Source: Sporolactobacillus spathodeae (lineage in GTDB: Bacteria > Bacillota > Bacilli > Bacillales > Sporolactobacillaceae). Taken from it: a DNA stretch of 64,000 nt. The stretch covers positions 45,274 through 109,273 of the forward strand of contig NZ_JAFBEV010000008.1 of the NCBI RefSeq assembly GCF_016908935.1, written 5' to 3'. The notes beneath the pieces were generated by a model. The model worked only from the letters and a program-made list of their open reading frames with translations. It made no database searches and had not been told where the DNA came from. The position numbers were made by a program, and so were the translations under genes. This document shows, one piece after another, positions 9,634-19,066 of this stretch (positions are counted from its first letter, which is position 1; every line of letters begins with the position of its first letter).

Positions 9634-10701
9634 TTAAATGGGTTCAAGAATCTCGTAAGATCGACAAATAGAGTTGAACTTAAAGCGCCAAACGTATAAC
9701 AATTCTAAAAATTGATGATAAATTTTCTCCAGTTTGTGTCTTAATATATTAATAATTAAAGCAATGATTTGTATTCCATTCAGACTGCCAAAACGTTTTT
9801 GAATTTTTTCTAAGAGCAGGATTTGCTGGTTGTTATTGACTTCAATTACGGATTTAAGAAGATTGAATACGTGGTGGTTGTTGCCGGCGATTTGCACCAG
9901 TGCGTTGGTATCTTTTGGGAAACAAGATCCACCGTAGCCAATGCCGGCTTTTAAAAAGTCTGGACCGATCCGATGATCTTTGCCCATGCCTTCGGCAACT
10001 TTTTCAACATCGGCCCCCAGAGCATCGCAGATATTGGTGATTTCATTAATAAAGCTAATTTTTGTCGCCAGGAATGCATTGGACGCGTATTTAATCATTT
10101 CAGCGCTGGCAATATCAGTTTTCAGAATCGGCATATCAAACGGCTGATTAATGGTTGCTAAGGTATCAGCCGTTTCTTGATCTTCTGTGCCAATCACGAT
10201 TCGATCGCCGTGGAAGGTGTCTTTTACGGCCGATCCTTCGCGGAGAAATTCGGGGTTGGAAGCAATTTTTACGTGATGTTCATTTTTTGTATAGCTGTTC
10301 ATGATATTTTTAATATGAAGGTTTGTCCCAACTGGTACGGTACTCTTGATCACGACAATGACATCGTGCGTGATGTTTGCTGCGATATCTTGGGCCGCTT
10401 GCTCGACGTAATCCAGGTTGGCCGATCCGTCTGGGCGTTGTGGTGTGCCAACAGCGATGTAGATCACGTCAGCACCGGCTAAACCGTCTTGATGTTTCGA
10501 TGTGAAGAATAGCCTGTTTTCAGCCATATTCCTCTTCATCAATTCTTCCAGACCCGGCTCATAAATGGTTGGAATCCCTTGATTCAATGTGTTTACTTTG
10601 TCCGGATCGACATCGATACAGGTCACCGTATGGCCGATTTCAGATAGTGCGACACCGGTGACGAGGCCAACATAACCGGTACCAATGACAGCGAGTTTCA
10701 T
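9634..10701 (-). pseudogene. UDP-glucose 6-dehydrogenase, C-terminally truncated
   Basis: Residues 1 to about 300 closely match the intact Ugd encoded at 49.1 kb: NAD-binding MKLAVIGTGYVGLVTGVALS, the catalytic-cysteine motif GYGGSCFPKDTNAL and the dimer helix IEVNNNQQILLLEKI. From about residue 305 the sequence (GIQIIALIINILRHKLEKIY) no longer resembles the VAVLGLAFKPNTDDLRESP block that starts the UDP-binding domain, and the frame ends at 355 instead of about 440. The UDP-glucose-binding domain is thus lost and activity is unlikely. The enzyme class makes UDP-glucuronate. A truncated scaffold role cannot be excluded. Confidence 0.85.
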
Positions 10702-10716
10702 AATCGAAATCCCCCT

Positions 10717-11484
10717 TTAGAATAAGCCAAAAAATTTTTTCTCTTTTATCGCTGTAGGTTGCTCGCGCGGAATCTGTTTCCCTTGAACCAATTGTTCCGC
10801 GTTTTGGTTGAGTTGTTCAATCATTTGGAAACCATATTCTTTTTCTATGTATGCTTGCGCCGCCTGCCGATAAAAGGGTCGCTGCGTGACGTTGTGTGCG
10901 TCTGAGGCTACAAAATGTGCTAACTGATTTTCAAGAAATTGCCGGGAACGTTTTTGTACTTTATTGCCGCTTTTCCCAATCAAGCTGGCTGCGGTAATCT
11001 GTGCCAAAGCGCCCTCATTGATGAATTGATAAAGCCTATCGGGGTGATCGAGGAAGACTTGATTGCGTTCCGGATGCACAATTACAGGCGTGACGCCGTT
11101 TGTCTGCAAATTAAAGAATAATTGCGACGCGTATTGCGGCACTTGCATGGTTGGAAATTCGACAAGCAGATAATTTCCGGAATTATTGACGGTTAGCAAT
11201 TCCGCTTGCTGGTCTGGCTCAGCCATCTCGCCGAACAGCCGTACTTCCTGGCCTGGAAGAATCGTGAGTGGAATCGCGTGTTCTTTCAGCGTTTCATTTA
11301 GTTGCGCCACGTGTTGCAGCACATTCGCCTTCGGGTTTTGCCAATGCCTGTTGCGATGATGTGGGGTCGCGACAATTGCTGTGATCCCTTCGGCAACCGC
11401 TTGCTGTGCCATTTCTAAAGCAATTGTTTCGTTTGCTGCGCCATCATCGAGACCCGGTAAGATGTGACAGTGGATATCAATCAT
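10717..11484 (-). CDS. ywqE: CpsB/YwqE-type tyrosine-protein phosphatase (PHP family)
   Basis: The protein opens with MIDIHCHILPGLDDGA, the metal-binding HxH of the PHP fold, and continues with VATPHHRN and FVASDAHN, which supply further metal ligands. This is the manganese-dependent phosphatase that removes phosphate from the capsule tyrosine kinase and other phosphotyrosine proteins. The open frame extends six codons further upstream, but AGGGAGG sits between the two ATGs, so the start is the ATG at 11484 (255 residues). It follows the modulator and kinase genes, the usual operon order in Bacilli. Confidence 0.92.
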   Translation of the reverse strand: MIDIHCHILPGLDDGAANETIALEMAQQAVAEGITAIVATPHHRNRHWQNPKANVLQHVAQLNETLKEHAIPLTILPGQEVRLFGEMAEPDQQAELLTVNNSGNYLLVEFPTMQVPQYASQLFFNLQTNGVTPVIVHPERNQVFLDHPDRLYQFINEGALAQITAASLIGKSGNKVQKRSRQFLENQLAHFVASDAHNVTQRPFYRQAAQAYIEKEYGFQMIEQLNQNAEQLVQGKQIPREQPTAIKEKKFFGLF

Positions 11485-11644
11485 TTGGAATCCTCCCTTC
11501 ACTGTATCTAATTAACGCAATAAAGTAAAATGAGCAAGTGTTTCCTGCAACGGTTTCATCAAAATTTTTATAAAGCTTTCGAAAATCGCTACCTATTATT
11601 CTGGAACGATTGAATCATGAGATGACGATTCAGGAACGAGATAA

Positions 11645-12343
11645 TTAATCATTACCGTAATAATAATAGTAACCATCGGCTTTCACAGCTTGTTTTCCAT
11701 TGAGTACCACGCCAAGAATCCGCGATTGGACTTTCATCAACAGGTCTTTGGCACGTATGGCCAATTCTTTTTCGGTTAGACCACTGCGAACGACTAAGAC
11801 GCTGCCATCACAAAGATGGGATAGGATCTGGGCATCGGTTACTGCAAGAACGGGCGGTGTGTCAAAGATCACCAAATCAAAGGCCGCTAACGCGTATTTC
11901 AACAAGGCTTCCATCATTGGTGAGCTGAGCAGCTCCGCCGGATTCGGTGGAATCGGACCACTTGGCAGTACATATAAATTCTTCACGGCTGTTTCTTGTA
12001 TTGCCGATTCTAAATCGATTTTCTTTGTCAGGACTGTCGTCAACCCGTTGACATTCGGCAGACGGAACGTGTATTGAATCGTTGGCTTACGCAAGTCGCC
12101 GTCAATCAGGAGCACTTTTTTCCCCTGCTGTGCATTCACCACAGCGAGATTGGCTGCGACCGTTGACTTGCCTTCTCCAGGGCTTGACGAAGTGATCATG
12201 ATTTTCTTGAGTTCCCCATTTACTTCGGAGAAATCTATATTCGTTCGTATCGTACGGAACTGTTCCGCAGCCGTTGATTTTGGATTGTGATGCGAGATTA
12301 AGTGACGCTGTTTTAAAATATCTTTAGAGTTTTGCCGAAACAT
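11645..12343 (-). CDS. ywqD: Capsular tyrosine kinase (CapB/CpsD/YwqD, BY-kinase)
   Basis: The cytoplasmic BY-kinase shows Walker A SSSPGEGKST (about 53-61), Walker A' VLLIDGDLRKP (about 78-88), Walker B VIFDTPP, and a C-terminal tyrosine cluster YYYYYG that is autophosphorylated. It works with the membrane modulator encoded immediately upstream, whose cytoplasmic tail activates it, and with the downstream phosphatase. Its known targets include UDP-glucose dehydrogenase; here the only intact Ugd is in locus B. AGGAGG precedes two consecutive ATGs; the second (12343) has the better spacing. It overlaps the end of the upstream gene by about 20 bases. Confidence 0.94.
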   Translation of the reverse strand: MFRQNSKDILKQRHLISHHNPKSTAAEQFRTIRTNIDFSEVNGELKKIMITSSSPGEGKSTVAANLAVVNAQQGKKVLLIDGDLRKPTIQYTFRLPNVNGLTTVLTKKIDLESAIQETAVKNLYVLPSGPIPPNPAELLSSPMMEALLKYALAAFDLVIFDTPPVLAVTDAQILSHLCDGSVLVVRSGLTEKELAIRAKDLLMKVQSRILGVVLNGKQAVKADGYYYYYGND

Positions 12344-13088
12344 CATGACGACCTCCTACGCGATGCGAACTCTCGGAATGACGTGCGTTTGCCTTATTTC
12401 GTTTGTCATCCCGCGATGTGATTTCAGTGACAACACCAAGGACAGGCAGCTCAAGCAACTGAGCCACATCTTCCTCTGTTTTAATCGTATTGTCCAAGTA
12501 GTCGAGTAGAAAAGCCAAACCAACCGAGGCCATTAACCCAACCACGGCTGCGATCGCTAGATTCATTAACGGTTTCGGTTTCACTGGCGCGCTCGCCGCA
12601 CTGACATTTGCTGGCGAAAGAATTGTAACGTTATCAACATTCATCGCTTTCTGCACACGATTTTTGAATGACGCGGCCACGGCGTTGACAATCCGAGCGG
12701 ATTCTGCGGCATTCGCTGTTTCCGCCGTTAACGTAAAGACCTGGGAATTTTGTTCCGTCGCGACGGTCAGCATACTCTTCAATTGCGAGGCGTTCATTTT
12801 CAAGTCGAGTGCTTGAATCACAGGGTTCAAAACAGATGGGTTATCGATAATGACGCTATATGTATTCACCAACTGAACATTGGTCTGCACGGCATTTGTC
12901 GTGTACAAGCTATTTGTGTCATTAGACTGATTGACAAGAATTTGCGTCGAGGCATCATACTTCGGTGTGATAAAAAAATAGGTGACAACTGCGCTCGCTG
13001 CAATCGCGAGCATTGTGATGACAAGGATTAGCGCCATTCTCTTCTTGAGAATCTGCGCGATTTCCTTGAGGCTAATCGTCTCTTCCAT
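12324..13088 (-). CDS. ywqC: Chain-length determinant / kinase modulator (CapA/YwqC, Wzz family)
   Basis: This Wzz-family membrane protein has an N-terminal cytoplasmic stub (EETISLKEIAQILKKR), a first membrane segment (ALILVITMLAIAASAVVTYFF), an extracellular domain beginning with PKYDASTQILVNQ, a second membrane segment (PLMNLAIAAVVGLMASVGLAFLL) after the proline-rich PVKPKP motif, and a cytoplasmic tail. It sets polymer length and activates the CapB-type kinase. The ATG at 13088, preceded by GGGGGA, is preferred over the upstream ATG at 13133. It is the first gene of locus A, downstream of an extended -10 promoter. Confidence 0.92.
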   Translation of the reverse strand: MEETISLKEIAQILKKRMALILVITMLAIAASAVVTYFFITPKYDASTQILVNQSNDTNSLYTTNAVQTNVQLVNTYSVIIDNPSVLNPVIQALDLKMNASQLKSMLTVATEQNSQVFTLTAETANAAESARIVNAVAASFKNRVQKAMNVDNVTILSPANVSAASAPVKPKPLMNLAIAAVVGLMASVGLAFLLDYLDNTIKTEEDVAQLLELPVLGVVTEITSRDDKRNKANARHSESSHRVGGRHDVSAKL

Positions 13089-13148
13089 AGTTTCCCCCAA
13101 CTTTTTCAAAATGTAAGTAATCTCATTTACCAAAACTACTCTATGATG

Positions 13149-13185
13149 TCTAAAATTATAGCATAGTATGGGAGAAGGATTTACA
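13149..13185 (-). promoter_or_regulatory. Probable extended -10 promoter of exopolysaccharide locus A
   Basis: Read on the minus strand the sequence contains ATGCTATAATTTT, i.e. TGC immediately followed by the perfect -10 hexamer TATAAT (13160-13155). The -35 region (around GTAAAT) is poor, as is usual for extended -10 promoters. It lies about 65 bases upstream of the modulator start codon at 13088. Nothing else resembling a promoter is visible within the operon until the IS30 remnant. Confidence 0.5.
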
Positions 13186-13214
13186 GATTCTATGTTAAAT
13201 AATTCCTAACTCTC

Positions 13215-13463
13215 TTAATCATTTTTCACGTAATAGATAATATTTTTCGAACGTCCCAAGAACCGCCTGCTCTCATAATAGATACGAAATTCGTCCGCAC
13301 CCAATTCATCAACGTCTAGCTTCTTTAGGTGATTCTTTTCTGCAAAGCGATTGGACGCGCTATTAATACCATCCGCTTCAATCTGATCAACCGATGTCCC
13401 ATACGGATTCGACAGACTTCTTTTCCCGTCATATTCCAAATAAAAGTTAAACGCACTCATCAA
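13215..13463 (-). CDS. Small hypothetical protein
   Basis: An 82-codon frame that starts with two ATGs preceded by CGGGGGA. The product is soluble, has no signal peptide or membrane segment, is rich in aromatic and charged residues (FNFYLEYDGKRSLSNPYG; EFRIYYESRRFLGRSKN) and matches no family I recognise. It lies alone between the GT39 gene and locus A and has its own candidate extended -10 promoter 85 bases upstream. A tail of about 50 bases without a gene separates it from the locus A promoter. Probably a real gene because of the promoter and ribosome binding site. Confidence 0.5.
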   Translation of the reverse strand: MMSAFNFYLEYDGKRSLSNPYGTSVDQIEADGINSASNRFAEKNHLKKLDVDELGADEFRIYYESRRFLGRSKNIIYYVKND

Positions 13464-13805
13464 ACCATTCCCCCGCTCGGCAATCTATCTCTCACTTTTC
13501 AGTTACTTAAGTCTTATTTTGATATGGGACATTAACACTATTTTTCATTATAGCATGGTTGGTTTATGTTTCCAGTATTAATACCAGTTTCTTATCGATG
13601 TGGTGAAAAAATATTTCGACACTATTTTGCAACATTTTCATATCTTCTAGTCAACTATTGTTAGCAGTGTAGAACAGCGGGCATTACACGATCGTTACAC
13701 TGAGTAAAAATATCTATAAATTGGCGCAGCCAAGTCCTTTTTTCAGCCAGAATTGAACCCACACCTTTTTTTGATTGGGTGTGGGCTATTTGAACTCGAA
13801 TTCCA
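13464..13805. promoter_or_regulatory. Intergenic region: extended -10 promoter and a hairpin
   Basis: On the minus strand ATGCTATAATG contains TGC plus TATAAT (13552-13547), a candidate promoter for the small gene ending at 13215. A hairpin with 8-bp arms CCCACACC / GGTGTGGG (13758-13765, 13778-13785) and an A-rich loop lies about 20 bases after the stop of the GT39 gene; it has no T tract, so terminator function is uncertain. Nothing else was seen. Confidence 0.4.
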
Positions 13806-15284
13806 CTATTTCGAAACCATAATATATCGAGGATTGGAATAGATGCTGTGAAAGTGATACGCATGCATTATTTTTTTATTTTCCTGATTATTAGCCATGA
13901 CGAGTAAACTATTCATCTGGCGATCCAGCACAAAACCCGTAATTCCAGTATCCTTTGGCTTTAAATCAGCGAACAATAAAGCTGATAAATATGTACTTTG
14001 TCTCCAGGTAATCGTATCATCTGTATAGACATTGGCTAATCGATACTTCGAAGACCGATTTAAATGTTCGAACACCATCTGGATCTCAGATGGCGATTGG
14101 GAAGCCGCTGTTCGATAGGTTTTCATAAAACTTGTATAAAAAGAAAAAACAATAAATAACAGCACAACGATTGTTAATACGGTCTTTTTTAGCTGTAATA
14201 ATTTATCCACCGCAAGCCCAATAAAAAGCGATATTGCCGGAAAGAGGATATAGATATACCAATAGAGCTTCGATTTTGCTAATAAAAAGATGATAAAGGG
14301 AACAATCAACCAAAGCAGCAGACCGATACCGATGTTTTTATTTCGATTCCAGTTACTCCTATTTAAAAGGACACAAATCGTTAGACCAAGCGCGCAGAAT
14401 AGGAGAAACCAGTAGGTATCATTGGCCTCGATAAAATTTAAGTAATAGAGCTTGCCACCCGAATGTGTGTCCAGTACGGACGAACTGCGCCGAATGAGAT
14501 CATACCGAACCATTTTGCTAAAGAATGTAAATCGATCAAAACTATAGCGCTTGATTGCCCAAAGCAGGATGGGTACAAATGCCGTAAGAAAAAATATAAT
14601 AAAATTCCGTGGTTTCAGTTTTGCAATTCTACCGGTCATGACGTAATAAAGACCTGCAATGATTAATACAGAAAATGCATGCCAGCTTTTTGTCAGAAAG
14701 GCTAATGAAAAGAAGAATCCGGTAAAATATAAAAAATAGAATCGTCTCTCTGTCAGTAATAAACTGATCAGTGCGAGCGTGACAAAGAGTAAAAACAAAG
14801 CATCTGGATCGGCTGTTCGTCCACAATGCAGCAATATGATTGGTCCGCAAGTTGCAAACGATGCGAGCGTGATTAAACCAGCAATTTTTCCAAAACGATA
14901 ACGAGCAAAAAAGAATAATGCAATCTCTGTTAACGCAATGGAAAATCCCGAAAAAAAGCGAAGACCAAACACATTAAACCCGAACAATTTATACCCGAAC
15001 ATAATAATCCAAAAACTAAGCGGTGGTTTCAAATTCCAATAATCCGGAACACCACCGTAATAATTAATAAAGAATTGATGATAGCGTAGCATTTCATAGG
15101 CATTGGCGCCGTGTCGCGCTTCATCCCAATCCCGTATATCAGGAATATTGATTTTATAATAAAGAAGGAAAAGCAGCGAAAGAAACATTAAAGTGGCAAT
15201 GAGTAAATCATATTTTTTAACAAGATCAACTAATTTTAGCAATAGATGACTTACCTTCTGATTCAACCCACGTTTCCAGTCCAA
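13806..15284 (-). CDS. GT39 / ArnT-like membrane glycosyltransferase
   Basis: The 492-residue polytopic protein has about ten or more membrane segments. The first extracytoplasmic loop carries IRDWDEARHGANAYEMLR, the acidic motif (D-E) shared by PMT_2/ArnT-type GT-C enzymes, followed by GVPDYWNLKPPLSFW. Such enzymes use polyprenyl-phosphate-linked sugars outside the membrane to modify lipids, proteins or wall polymers. The acceptor is unknown here. It is monocistronic, upstream of locus A and on the same strand; it may decorate the polymer or a surface component, but that is inference from position only. Confidence 0.82.
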   Translation of the reverse strand: MDWKRGLNQKVSHLLLKLVDLVKKYDLLIATLMFLSLLFLLYYKINIPDIRDWDEARHGANAYEMLRYHQFFINYYGGVPDYWNLKPPLSFWIIMFGYKLFGFNVFGLRFFSGFSIALTEIALFFFARYRFGKIAGLITLASFATCGPIILLHCGRTADPDALFLLFVTLALISLLLTERRFYFLYFTGFFFSLAFLTKSWHAFSVLIIAGLYYVMTGRIAKLKPRNFIIFFLTAFVPILLWAIKRYSFDRFTFFSKMVRYDLIRRSSSVLDTHSGGKLYYLNFIEANDTYWFLLFCALGLTICVLLNRSNWNRNKNIGIGLLLWLIVPFIIFLLAKSKLYWYIYILFPAISLFIGLAVDKLLQLKKTVLTIVVLLFIVFSFYTSFMKTYRTAASQSPSEIQMVFEHLNRSSKYRLANVYTDDTITWRQSTYLSALLFADLKPKDTGITGFVLDRQMNSLLVMANNQENKKIMHAYHFHSIYSNPRYIMVSK

Positions 15285-15772
15285 TGATAGCTCATCCTCT
15301 TGTCATTTATACGGTGCTGTATTAATCATTTAAGGTGATATAATAGAGACAAAATCCCCGAGTATCCTCCCTTATCATTTGTCCAAGGTAAGCATTCCCC
15401 GGCAGAATCCTTGTTGTATAACACCCGTCGATTAATTAGCATTCTCAAATTACGGTTGAAATTTCTCTTTTTATTTAAGCCAATCAGAATACTCATTAAA
15501 AATTTCTATTTTATACCCTGATATAGAGCAAATACATCTCGGGTTCCATTATAATGGCTATATTAAAATTTAATGTTGATTTTTTTTAAAGAAATGGCAA
15601 TATATGAGACACCTGCAGCAAACAAACACACGGCAATTAAAAAAACAGCCGCCTTTAAAGAAGCCATTACTAAGGAACAACTATTTGAATCACTATCAAT
15701 AGTTATCACCCTTTTAACGAATGGGTAGTCCAGCGAGTTCGACACACAAAAAACCATGGAGCGTATTTGACT
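15285..15772. other. Intergenic region with no supported gene
   Basis: An AT-rich divergent region between the GT39 gene and yhgE. A minus-strand frame (15811-15563) ends in a hydrophobic stretch, but its first half is antisense to yhgE and no ribosome binding site supports an internal start. TATAAT occurs on the plus strand near 15340 without a recognisable -35. No clear terminator was seen. Confidence 0.4.
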
Positions 15773-17911
15773 ATGAACCTGATCCTTTCTCAATGGAAAG
15801 AAATTTTTCATACGCGTACGTTATTCATCTCGGTCATTGGCTTGATGTTTGTGCCCCTTCTTTACGGTGGTATTTTCCTCTCTGCATTTTGGGATCCCTA
15901 CGGGCACGCCAATCAATTGAAAGTCGCGGTTGTCAATCAGGACAATCACGCACAGTTATCTGGGCGATCGATCGCACTTGGCGGAGTGCTGACGGATAAT
16001 CTCAAAAAGAATAAAACCTTTCACTGGGTCTTCCTGAAGGATAGAAATAGTGCTCTAAAAAATTTACAACAACAGAATTATTATATGGTGATCGTGATCC
16101 CGCCGAATTTCTCAAACAACGCTGCAGCTTTACTAAGTGGGAAAACGATGAAGCAAATGACGCTGCGCTATTACACCAATTCAGGCGAAAGCTATACGGC
16201 GGCGCAGATGGTAAAAGGGATCATTCCAGGGATTGATCGACGTATTGCCCGTGCAGTAACCGAGAGCTATGCCCAAACGATGTTTGCGATGCTCCACAAG
16301 GTGAATCAAGAATGGAAATTGCAGAGCCACCGTTTGACCAAAGCCGCCGAAAAAATTAAGCCATTGGTTAATGGCTCCGGGGAAATGAATCAAGGACTGA
16401 AAAAATTGGCCAGCTCTTCTTTGCTGTTTCAGCAGGGGCTGCATCAAGCGCGCCAAGGATCTGCTCAGCTTGATATCGGTATCCACTCACTTCACACCGG
16501 CTTAAAGACACTCGACCAGAAAATCTCCAAGCTTAATCGAGGTCAGAAAAGGCTAAATGCTGGTATCTCTGAAACTGCGGCTGGCGGTCAAAAACTGCAT
16601 CAGCAAATGAAGAAATTCAATCGCGCGCAGCAGAAATTCAACGCACAATTCGCATTGATTCTTGATTTTCTGAAGCAAATCTACCCGAATTACGCAGCAC
16701 AGAATATCTCCAAACAGCAGTTGATCACACTACTTGAGACATGGGAAGCGGCAGCGGTGCAAAACCATCAGCCCGTTCCAGCGTCTTTCGAAACTTGGTT
16801 AACTCAACTCGGTGCTGATTCAGCTCAAAATTACAATATTGCTTCGTTAATGGCCGCAACACAAAAAAGCAGCGTGCAGCTGGCAACCAGTGCGCAATCG
16901 TTGACGAACGCGTCCCAATCGATGGCCGATGCCCTCTCGCAAATTAATTCCGGCGCCAAATCAATCAGCGATGGGATGAAAGGAATCCAGCGGGGCAGCG
17001 GATTGCTTTACGCGGGCGCCGGAAGAATCATGAATGGAAACGACCAGCTGTCCCAGGGACTTGGAATCCTTGATAAGCAACAAGGTAAATTGAGTGATGG
17101 TGCGCGTGCGCTTTACTCCGGATCGAATCAAATGAACAGCGGAATAAACGATCTGAATCAAAAAATCAATCAATTCAAAACTCAAGTCGCTAATGGCGCC
17201 AATACTCCTGATTCTTTTGTTGGTAATAGCAAAAAACAGGCTGATCTGCTTGCGAAACCAGAACGTTCTCAAGTTAAAGACTTGAATCCAGTCAACAATT
17301 ACGGCGAAGGATTATCGCCATATATTCTTTCGCTCGGCTTATTTGTCGGCGCACTCGCTTTCGCAACATTTTTTCCGTTACGAAAGCCTTCCGAGGAACC
17401 AACGTCAAGTTTATTCTGGTATCTCAGCAAATTCAGTGTGTCTGCCGCTATTTCGATTTTTCAGGCAGTGCTTATCTGCACATTAATGTTGACCGTTGTC
17501 GGACTAAAGGTCACGTCTGTCAGCCAGTTTTACTTCTTTACGATCATGTCTAGTCTTTCTTTCTTCGCAATTGCCCAATTTTTGGGCACAGCGTTTAATA
17601 ATATCGGACGCGCAATCGGCGGTCTTTTACTTTTATTACAATTCGGCGGCAGTTCCGGTATTTTCCCGGTGTCCTTAACACCTATATTCTTTCAATGGAT
17701 TCACGCACTGCTGCCGATGTCGTATTCAGTCAATGGTCTTAGACAGGTCATCTCAATAGGCGGCGACCCTGTATATCTGCTCCAACAAACCTTGATGCTT
17801 CTCTGTATGGGCATTATTTCCATGCTGCTGACGTGGCTAACCTTTCATCTTTTGCTAAAGAAGAAAAGTTATCTGCTGAACAGTGAAGAAATGAATGAAT
17901 CGCCTCTTTAA
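15773..17911 (+). CDS. yhgE: YhgE/Pip-family membrane protein
   Basis: This protein of about 712 residues has one N-terminal membrane segment (LFISVIGLMFVPLLYGGIF), a conserved extracellular start (WDPYGHANQLKVAVVNQD), a long extracellular region full of coiled-coil and Gly/Ser heptad-like repeats (GSGEMNQGLKKLASSS, LHTGLKTLDQKISKL, GAKSISDGMKGIQRGSGLL), and a C-terminal block of about five membrane segments resembling ABC-2 permeases (LFVGALAFATFFPLRKP onward). This is the architecture of YhgE/Pip, named for a lactococcal phage infection protein; cellular function is poorly known. GGAG precedes both a TTG (15767) and the ATG at 15773. A strong terminator follows. Confidence 0.9.
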   Translation: MNLILSQWKEIFHTRTLFISVIGLMFVPLLYGGIFLSAFWDPYGHANQLKVAVVNQDNHAQLSGRSIALGGVLTDNLKKNKTFHWVFLKDRNSALKNLQQQNYYMVIVIPPNFSNNAAALLSGKTMKQMTLRYYTNSGESYTAAQMVKGIIPGIDRRIARAVTESYAQTMFAMLHKVNQEWKLQSHRLTKAAEKIKPLVNGSGEMNQGLKKLASSSLLFQQGLHQARQGSAQLDIGIHSLHTGLKTLDQKISKLNRGQKRLNAGISETAAGGQKLHQQMKKFNRAQQKFNAQFALILDFLKQIYPNYAAQNISKQQLITLLETWEAAAVQNHQPVPASFETWLTQLGADSAQNYNIASLMAATQKSSVQLATSAQSLTNASQSMADALSQINSGAKSISDGMKGIQRGSGLLYAGAGRIMNGNDQLSQGLGILDKQQGKLSDGARALYSGSNQMNSGINDLNQKINQFKTQVANGANTPDSFVGNSKKQADLLAKPERSQVKDLNPVNNYGEGLSPYILSLGLFVGALAFATFFPLRKPSEEPTSSLFWYLSKFSVSAAISIFQAVLICTLMLTVVGLKVTSVSQFYFFTIMSSLSFFAIAQFLGTAFNNIGRAIGGLLLLLQFGGSSGIFPVSLTPIFFQWIHALLPMSYSVNGLRQVISIGGDPVYLLQQTLMLLCMGIISMLLTWLTFHLLLKKKSYLLNSEEMNESPL

Positions 17912-17948
17912 AATAATCATTTCAAAGATTACGTTCTCTCTATATAAA

Positions 17949-17999
17949 CGAACCCCCTAAAGTTGAATGAACCATTCAGCTTTAGGGGGTTCGCTTTTC
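17949..17999 (+). terminator. Intrinsic terminator after yhgE
   Basis: A stem of 21 bp with one mismatch (CGAACCCCCTAAAG arm and its complement CTTTAGGGGGTTCG, extended by TTGAATG/CATTCAG) and a short loop is followed by CTTTTCT. It starts about 37 bases after the yhgE stop codon. Confidence 0.9.
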
Positions 18000-18119
18000 T
18001 ATCAATAGGCTAAATGTAAAAATTTATTGACCCAAAAAATTATTAATCTATTTATGCGTATTAATGTTAGGATAGTTTACAGACATAGAAGCAAGGCATC
18101 AAATCATATAGGGGGTACT

Positions 18120-18983
18120 ATGAAACGAATCTATCCTTTTATTCTTCCATTCTTCTGTCTCGTACTTGTTTCCGCGCTTTTTTCTAGCATGGTTACTCCG
18201 GTTAAAGCACAAGGCAAGGTCGCACCAAAATTAAGCGCGAAGGGCAAAGCGGCAATTGTTTCCTACATAAGACATTCAGGAGGTAGTATTACGCTTGTCT
18301 ATCGTGATCTGACGACGGGTGACGCTTACTCGATAAATGGTTCCGCCCCACATCACGCAGCGAGCACCATTAAACTGCCCCTTGTCATGGATGTGATGAA
18401 TCTTGTCTCCCATCACAAGCTCAGTCTGAAGCAGAAACTGACCTATCATCGGTATCAATATTGTGACGGCAGTGGCGTGATTCAATATCACAAGGTTGGC
18501 AGCAAATACACGATTGCTGACCTTATCAAAAAAGCCGTCGAGTATAGTGATAATATCGCCTTCATCATGCTTGAAGATCGTGTGGGACGTTCGCAATTCC
18601 ATCATTATATCAAGCAAATCGGCGGCAAATATTCCTATCCGCGTGGCATCAATATGACTTCGGCACAGGATCTGACGACGTTCATCACCAAACTCTATCA
18701 CGATGCAAAGTCCAATGCCTATGATCGTCAACTGGTTACCTATTTACAGCATACAAAGTATAATGCGACTATTCCTGCTGGGATTAAGGGTACGGTCGTT
18801 GCCCATAAGGTCGGCTGGATGCCTGAACTGAAGGTCTCAAATGATGTCGCTATCGTTTATGATAAACATCCGTACACGTTGTCCATCTTGACAAACGGAT
18901 TTGTTTACAGTCATTCCACTAAGGTAATTGCCCAACTTGCCTCATTGGTCAATAATTATCATAAACAAAAGTATCATGAATGA
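18120..18983 (+). CDS. Secreted class A beta-lactamase-like serine hydrolase
   Basis: From the ATG at 18120 (preceded by AGGGGG) the protein has 287 residues with a signal peptide (MKRIYPFILPFFCLVLVSA, cleaved near VKAQG). The three penicillin-recognising motifs are present: S82-T-I-K85, S143-D-N145 and K230-V-G in place of KTG. This is the beta-lactamase2/PBP-like fold. No adjacent regulator or resistance gene is seen, and the KVG variant and divergent sequence suggest a wall-peptide or other serine hydrolase rather than a resistance enzyme; the substrate is not known. The upstream in-frame start at 18027 lacks a ribosome binding site. Confidence 0.82.
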   Translation: MKRIYPFILPFFCLVLVSALFSSMVTPVKAQGKVAPKLSAKGKAAIVSYIRHSGGSITLVYRDLTTGDAYSINGSAPHHAASTIKLPLVMDVMNLVSHHKLSLKQKLTYHRYQYCDGSGVIQYHKVGSKYTIADLIKKAVEYSDNIAFIMLEDRVGRSQFHHYIKQIGGKYSYPRGINMTSAQDLTTFITKLYHDAKSNAYDRQLVTYLQHTKYNATIPAGIKGTVVAHKVGWMPELKVSNDVAIVYDKHPYTLSILTNGFVYSHSTKVIAQLASLVNNYHKQKYHE

Positions 18984-19004
18984 GTCTTTTTGAATAAAAC
19001 AAAG

Positions 19005-19044
19005 AAAAGGCAATCCGATACGCGACGTATCGGATTGCCTTTTT
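19005..19044 (+). terminator. Intrinsic terminator between convergent genes
   Basis: A 16-bp perfect stem (AAAAGGCAATCCGATA and its complement) closes a 7-base loop and ends in a T tract. A-rich sequence on the left gives a T tract on the other strand as well, so it can also serve the 3D-domain gene that converges from the right. Confidence 0.92.
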
Positions 19045-19066
19045 CCATTGTGCGGATGAACCTTGA

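Noticed and set aside
15563..15811. 82-codon minus-strand frame with a hydrophobic C-terminus.
   Set aside because: Its first half is antisense to yhgE and no ribosome binding site supports an internal start.
18120..18983. Acquired beta-lactamase resistance gene.
   Set aside because: Motifs are divergent (KVG box), no regulator or mobile element is adjacent, and the gene lies in a block of wall-active exported proteins.
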